Source: Oscillospiraceae bacterium (GTDB lineage: Bacteria; Bacillota; Clostridia; Oscillospirales; Ruminococcaceae). From it: a DNA stretch of 64,000 nt. Location of the stretch: assembly GCA_017427265.1 (NCBI GenBank), contig JAFRTG010000021.1, positions 1 to 64,000 of the forward strand, in the 5' to 3' direction. Each line of letters starts with the position of its first letter. The stretch's first letter is position 1. Shown in pieces: positions 62,301 to 64,000 of this stretch. The notes beneath the pieces were generated by a model. That model did not search any database, was not told the origin of the DNA, and saw only the letters and a list, made by a program, of their open reading frames with translations. The translations under genes were made by a program, and so were the position numbers.

Positions 62301-64000
62301 TTCAGCAGTGAAAAGGCACTGAAAAACCTGACGTTTGCAGATGACAGCCAGCTCCGGACGGTCATGGACTATGCATTCAGATACTGCGAGGCGCTGGAGG
62401 AGCTTGACCTGACCAATGTGTCGGCCTCCTTTGGTTCTTATGTGTTCGGGGGCTGCAAGTCACTGAAAAACATCAAGCTGCCGAAGAAAATGACGCTGCT
62501 GCCGAACAGTATTTTCTCCAACTGCACCGCTCTGGAAGAAATTGAGCTTCCGGAAAGTCTCCGTGAGCTGGGTTCACAGGCTTTCAGTGGTGCTGCTGCG
62601 CTGAAGAGCATTCAGCTTCCGGAGCATCTGAACCGGATTGATGCGAGATGCTTTGAAGGCTGTGAATCGCTGGAGACGATTACGTTCCCGGAATCCCTGC
62701 ATATTATTGCTAACGATGCGTTTTCCGGCTGCACAAAGCTGAATCATGTCAAGATCGGCCCGGCTGTTTCGTATCTGGGCAGCGGCGTGTTCAGCGAGTG
62801 CACGGCTCTGAACGATATCACCCTGCCGACCTCGATGAGTGTAGTTCCGGACATGCTCTTCAAGGGCTGCACCGCGCTGAAAAGCATTGTTCTTCCGGAA
62901 ACGCTCACGTCAATCGGCAGCGAGGCATTTATGAATTCCGGTATTCAGAAGATCGAGATTCCGGATTCGGTCACGACGATCAATTACCAGGCGTTTGAAG
63001 GCTGTGAGGCACTGACCGAAGTCAAGCTGCCGCAGGGACTTGTCAATCTGTATTTCCGCGCATTCTTCGGGTGCAAGGCACTAAAGAGCCTGACGCTTCC
63101 GGATGATGTACAGTACATCAGCAGACAGTGCTTTGAAGAAAGCGGTATTCAGTCGCTGGCACTGCCGGCCAATATCTGCACGCTTGAGGAGAACACCTTT
63201 GCAAAGAACATCAAGCTGACTGCGCCGAAGGATTCCGTTACGGCGGAAACGCTGACGGAGAATAAGATCAGCTTCACGGAGACCGCTCCGGTTACGCAGA
63301 TTACGACAACCGGTACAACCGGCACCGGCACGACCGAGACGACCACCGTCACGACGACAACGGTTGTGACAACAACGCAATACGATGAGAATACGCTGGT
63401 GGATAAGTCGAGCGGTGTGATCTTCCGGTATTATCTGAACAGCAATTATCTGACGGTGATCGGCTGTGACAAAGAGAAGGAAGAAATCGTCGTTCCGCAG
63501 ACCTATAACGGCAGGAACGTAACCAGTGTGGATTCTTATGCATTCCGCGGTATCACGGCAAAATCCGTTTCGCTCCCGCAGACGATTACATCTCTGAACT
63601 CCGGAATGTTTATGGATGCGAAGAATCTTGAAAAGGTTACCTTCAGTTCGGCCATTACCTATATTCCGGACAAATGCTTCTCCGGCTGTGAATCTCTGGT
63701 TTCGGTTCCGACTGAAAGCATCACAAGCATCAACTCGTATGCCTTTGAGAACTGCAAGTCTCTGGATATCGGTGTGTGGCCTGCGCTGGATTATATCAGC
63801 AACGGCGCTTTCATGGGCTGTGAATCGCTGACCTCGTTCAAGTTCTCGCCGCGGCTCACATACATCAACTCTTATTGCTTCATGGGCTGCAAGTCCCTGA
63901 AGAATATTGAACTGCCGTATTCGCTGGACTATATCAGTGACAGCGCATTCTGTGACTGCACCGCGCTGGAGAAGATTGCAATTCCGGATACGTGCAGAAA
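59343..64000 (+). CDS. BspA-type leucine-rich-repeat surface protein, 3'-truncated by window edge
   Basis: The frame opens at ATG 59343 (overlapping the previous stop as ATGA) and stays open to the last base, so at least 1552 residues. Signal peptide MNPKKSKPVCRMQRFAAALT... to ~37; a 20-unit heptapeptide stalk (TTAKPAA, then TTAKVTG/TTAKATG, residues ~81-220); then dozens of BspA/LRR_5 units (SIGSSAFQGCNSLKSVTLPE type). At ~1317-1345 a second Thr-rich linker (TTTGTTGTGTTETTTV) leads into a new LRR block (TSVDSYAFRGITAKSVSLPQ). Such proteins are adhesins or scaffold-like surface proteins; the end of the protein, perhaps with a dockerin, lies outside the window. Translationally coupled to the dockerin protein. 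Confidence 0.9.
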   Translation, partial: MNPKKSKPVCRMQRFAAALTAAAMTAAAVQSTAAETIYRVDAGYTVPDVQRAFSAAEPELSVAAVTTTAPIVTTAKAAAVTTAKPAATTAKPAATTAKPAATTAKPAATTAKPAATTAKPAATTAKPAATTAKPAATTAKPAATTSKPTATTAKPAATTAKPAATTAKVTGTTAKVTGTTAKVTGTTAKATGTTAKATGTTAKVTGTTAKATGTTAKATTTAKTTVTSVTTTTAVTTTAPEIVYYTDSETGIIYTLENGGATVVHWQANPYDVVIPDTLGGCPVVSIRSSAFDSVRYTMKSVKLPAAMQVISDSCFSYCYQLEEIIFPEDLKSIGSSAFQGCNSLKSVTLPESLVSISSNAFSNCVKLTEVTLPETLVSIGSYCFSYCYQLERIILPKGLKNISESVFYNCRSLKEIEIPGELLSVGSNTFNGCASLKKVQFSEGTLHIGTNAFQECVSLEEITLPDSMQCVDSYAFEYCRSLKTVKASHARTNIYAYAFYSCPMLETVALGDGANGENLCEIKERAFYECASLKNVQLPACYAAMGAYVFYNCTSLEEITLPEGLNAIGNSFFDSCKNLKQVTFSDGLVGLGTSVFRNCRKLKAVEFPKSLVSIPDSAFEDCSYLESVTAEGACAVGSRAFEDCSKLKSVKLSPELTSIGSEAFRYCSALTELSEFPKLEEIGISAFLGCRSLTSFTLPDTVTELPHNVFSSCSKLSGLKLPETLTKIGVCAFNECSELELDAIPDSVTSIGSNAFNGIRSLRHVKLSPDVTYDSSAFAGVNTLFSLHIPAGQQLSYGMFSNCRYLRYVTFDDDISKYELPNALFSGCSRLKQVSYHGQWTKMPEYFFRDCSELEFDIPKEMRIFGDYAFANCKLLSGELNLPENVVVNRYAFGGCSSIKKINFAGTARTATLSESCFSGTGIEEIALPENATAIANSMFQGCASLKTAVIPPTVTSIGENAFSGCGALESVEIPASVTYIGQNAFSSEKALKNLTFADDSQLRTVMDYAFRYCEALEELDLTNVSASFGSYVFGGCKSLKNIKLPKKMTLLPNSIFSNCTALEEIELPESLRELGSQAFSGAAALKSIQLPEHLNRIDARCFEGCESLETITFPESLHIIANDAFSGCTKLNHVKIGPAVSYLGSGVFSECTALNDITLPTSMSVVPDMLFKGCTALKSIVLPETLTSIGSEAFMNSGIQKIEIPDSVTTINYQAFEGCEALTEVKLPQGLVNLYFRAFFGCKALKSLTLPDDVQYISRQCFEESGIQSLALPANICTLEENTFAKNIKLTAPKDSVTAETLTENKISFTETAPVTQITTTGTTGTGTTETTTVTTTTVVTTTQYDENTLVDKSSGVIFRYYLNSNYLTVIGCDKEKEEIVVPQTYNGRNVTSVDSYAFRGITAKSVSLPQTITSLNSGMFMDAKNLEKVTFSSAITYIPDKCFSGCESLVSVPTESITSINSYAFENCKSLDIGVWPALDYISNGAFMGCESLTSFKFSPRLTYINSYCFMGCKSLKNIELPYSLDYISDSAFCDCTALEKIAIPDTCR
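59583..60002 (+). repeat. 21-bp in-frame minisatellite (20 units)
   Basis: Twelve units coding TTAKPAA (one variant TTSKPTA) followed by about eight coding TTAKVTG or TTAKATG. The unit is ACGACCGCGAAGCCGGCCGCT with silent changes. A length of 21 bp keeps the frame, so copy number can change without breaking the protein. Confidence 0.93.

Overview
The window looks like a chromosomal segment of a gut or rumen Clostridia bacterium, most likely Ruminococcus or a close Oscillospiraceae relative. The grounds are dockerin and cohesin-like modules, BspA-type leucine-rich surface proteins, Thr-rich linkers, a type VII secretion (T7SS) locus with WXG100 proteins, and strong TTGACA/TATAAT promoters with AGGAGG-type ribosome binding sites. 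This placement is an inference from gene content, not a database match.

Layout. (1) 1-5.9 kb is ordinary and accessory metabolism: the 3' part of hcp, an MFS permease, and an AraC regulator divergent from a MATE / acetyltransferase / flavin-reductase operon. Two near-identical terminators (2338-2394 and 5875-5927) bracket this cassette. (2) 5.9-9.6 kb is an integrase module of large serine recombinases on the minus strand; one of them carries a frameshift. (3) 9.7-12.6 kb holds an hsp20 gene under a CIRCE operator and the worn remains of a siphovirus tail/lysis module (a two-domain endolysin, a truncated Gp37-like protein and a distal-tail fragment). (4) 12.7-14.9 kb holds a flavodoxin-like oxidoreductase and a secreted esterase lipoprotein.

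(5) 15.3-38.2 kb is the main system: a co-directional T7SS locus behind one strong promoter. It has EssC with an N-terminal FHA domain, an EsaB/YukD-like protein, six WXG100-type proteins, a DUF6382-FHA protein, a PP2C phosphatase and a membrane Ser/Thr kinase, so the secretion machine appears wired to phospho-signalling. Two substrate-like modules are embedded in it. One is a DUF2974/Mbeg1-like lipase, the other a glycine-rich protein of unknown function. They share a homologous helical region of about 80 residues, at the C-terminus of the lipase but at the N-terminus of the glycine-rich protein. Each is encoded beside a small helical protein, and the two small proteins are homologous to each other. 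A 1956-residue Thr-rich, membrane-anchored surface protein also sits in the locus.

(6) 38.6-48.9 kb holds an unusual regulator (a periplasmic-binding-protein-like sensor without an N-terminal HTH, joined to a C-terminal LytTR domain) behind a phased array of direct and inverted repeats. It is followed by eight tandem paralogues encoding small secreted C39-like papain-fold proteins. Six keep the Gln/Cys/His catalytic set; two (the first and the sixth) have lost all three together. Five have almost the same promoter and initially transcribed sequence. In four of these a palindrome centred on GGCC starts exactly 8 nt after the -10 box, and its arms covary between copies.

(7) 49.1-64 kb holds a lipoprotein, then a 2805-residue scaffold-like protein with dockerin-like modules at both ends and a cohesin-like domain, translationally coupled (ATGA) to a BspA-type LRR protein. 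That protein has a 20-unit, 21-bp in-frame minisatellite and runs off the right edge.

Together the second half is an extracellular-interaction island: secretion machine, candidate effectors, secreted cysteine-protease-like proteins and very large surface proteins.
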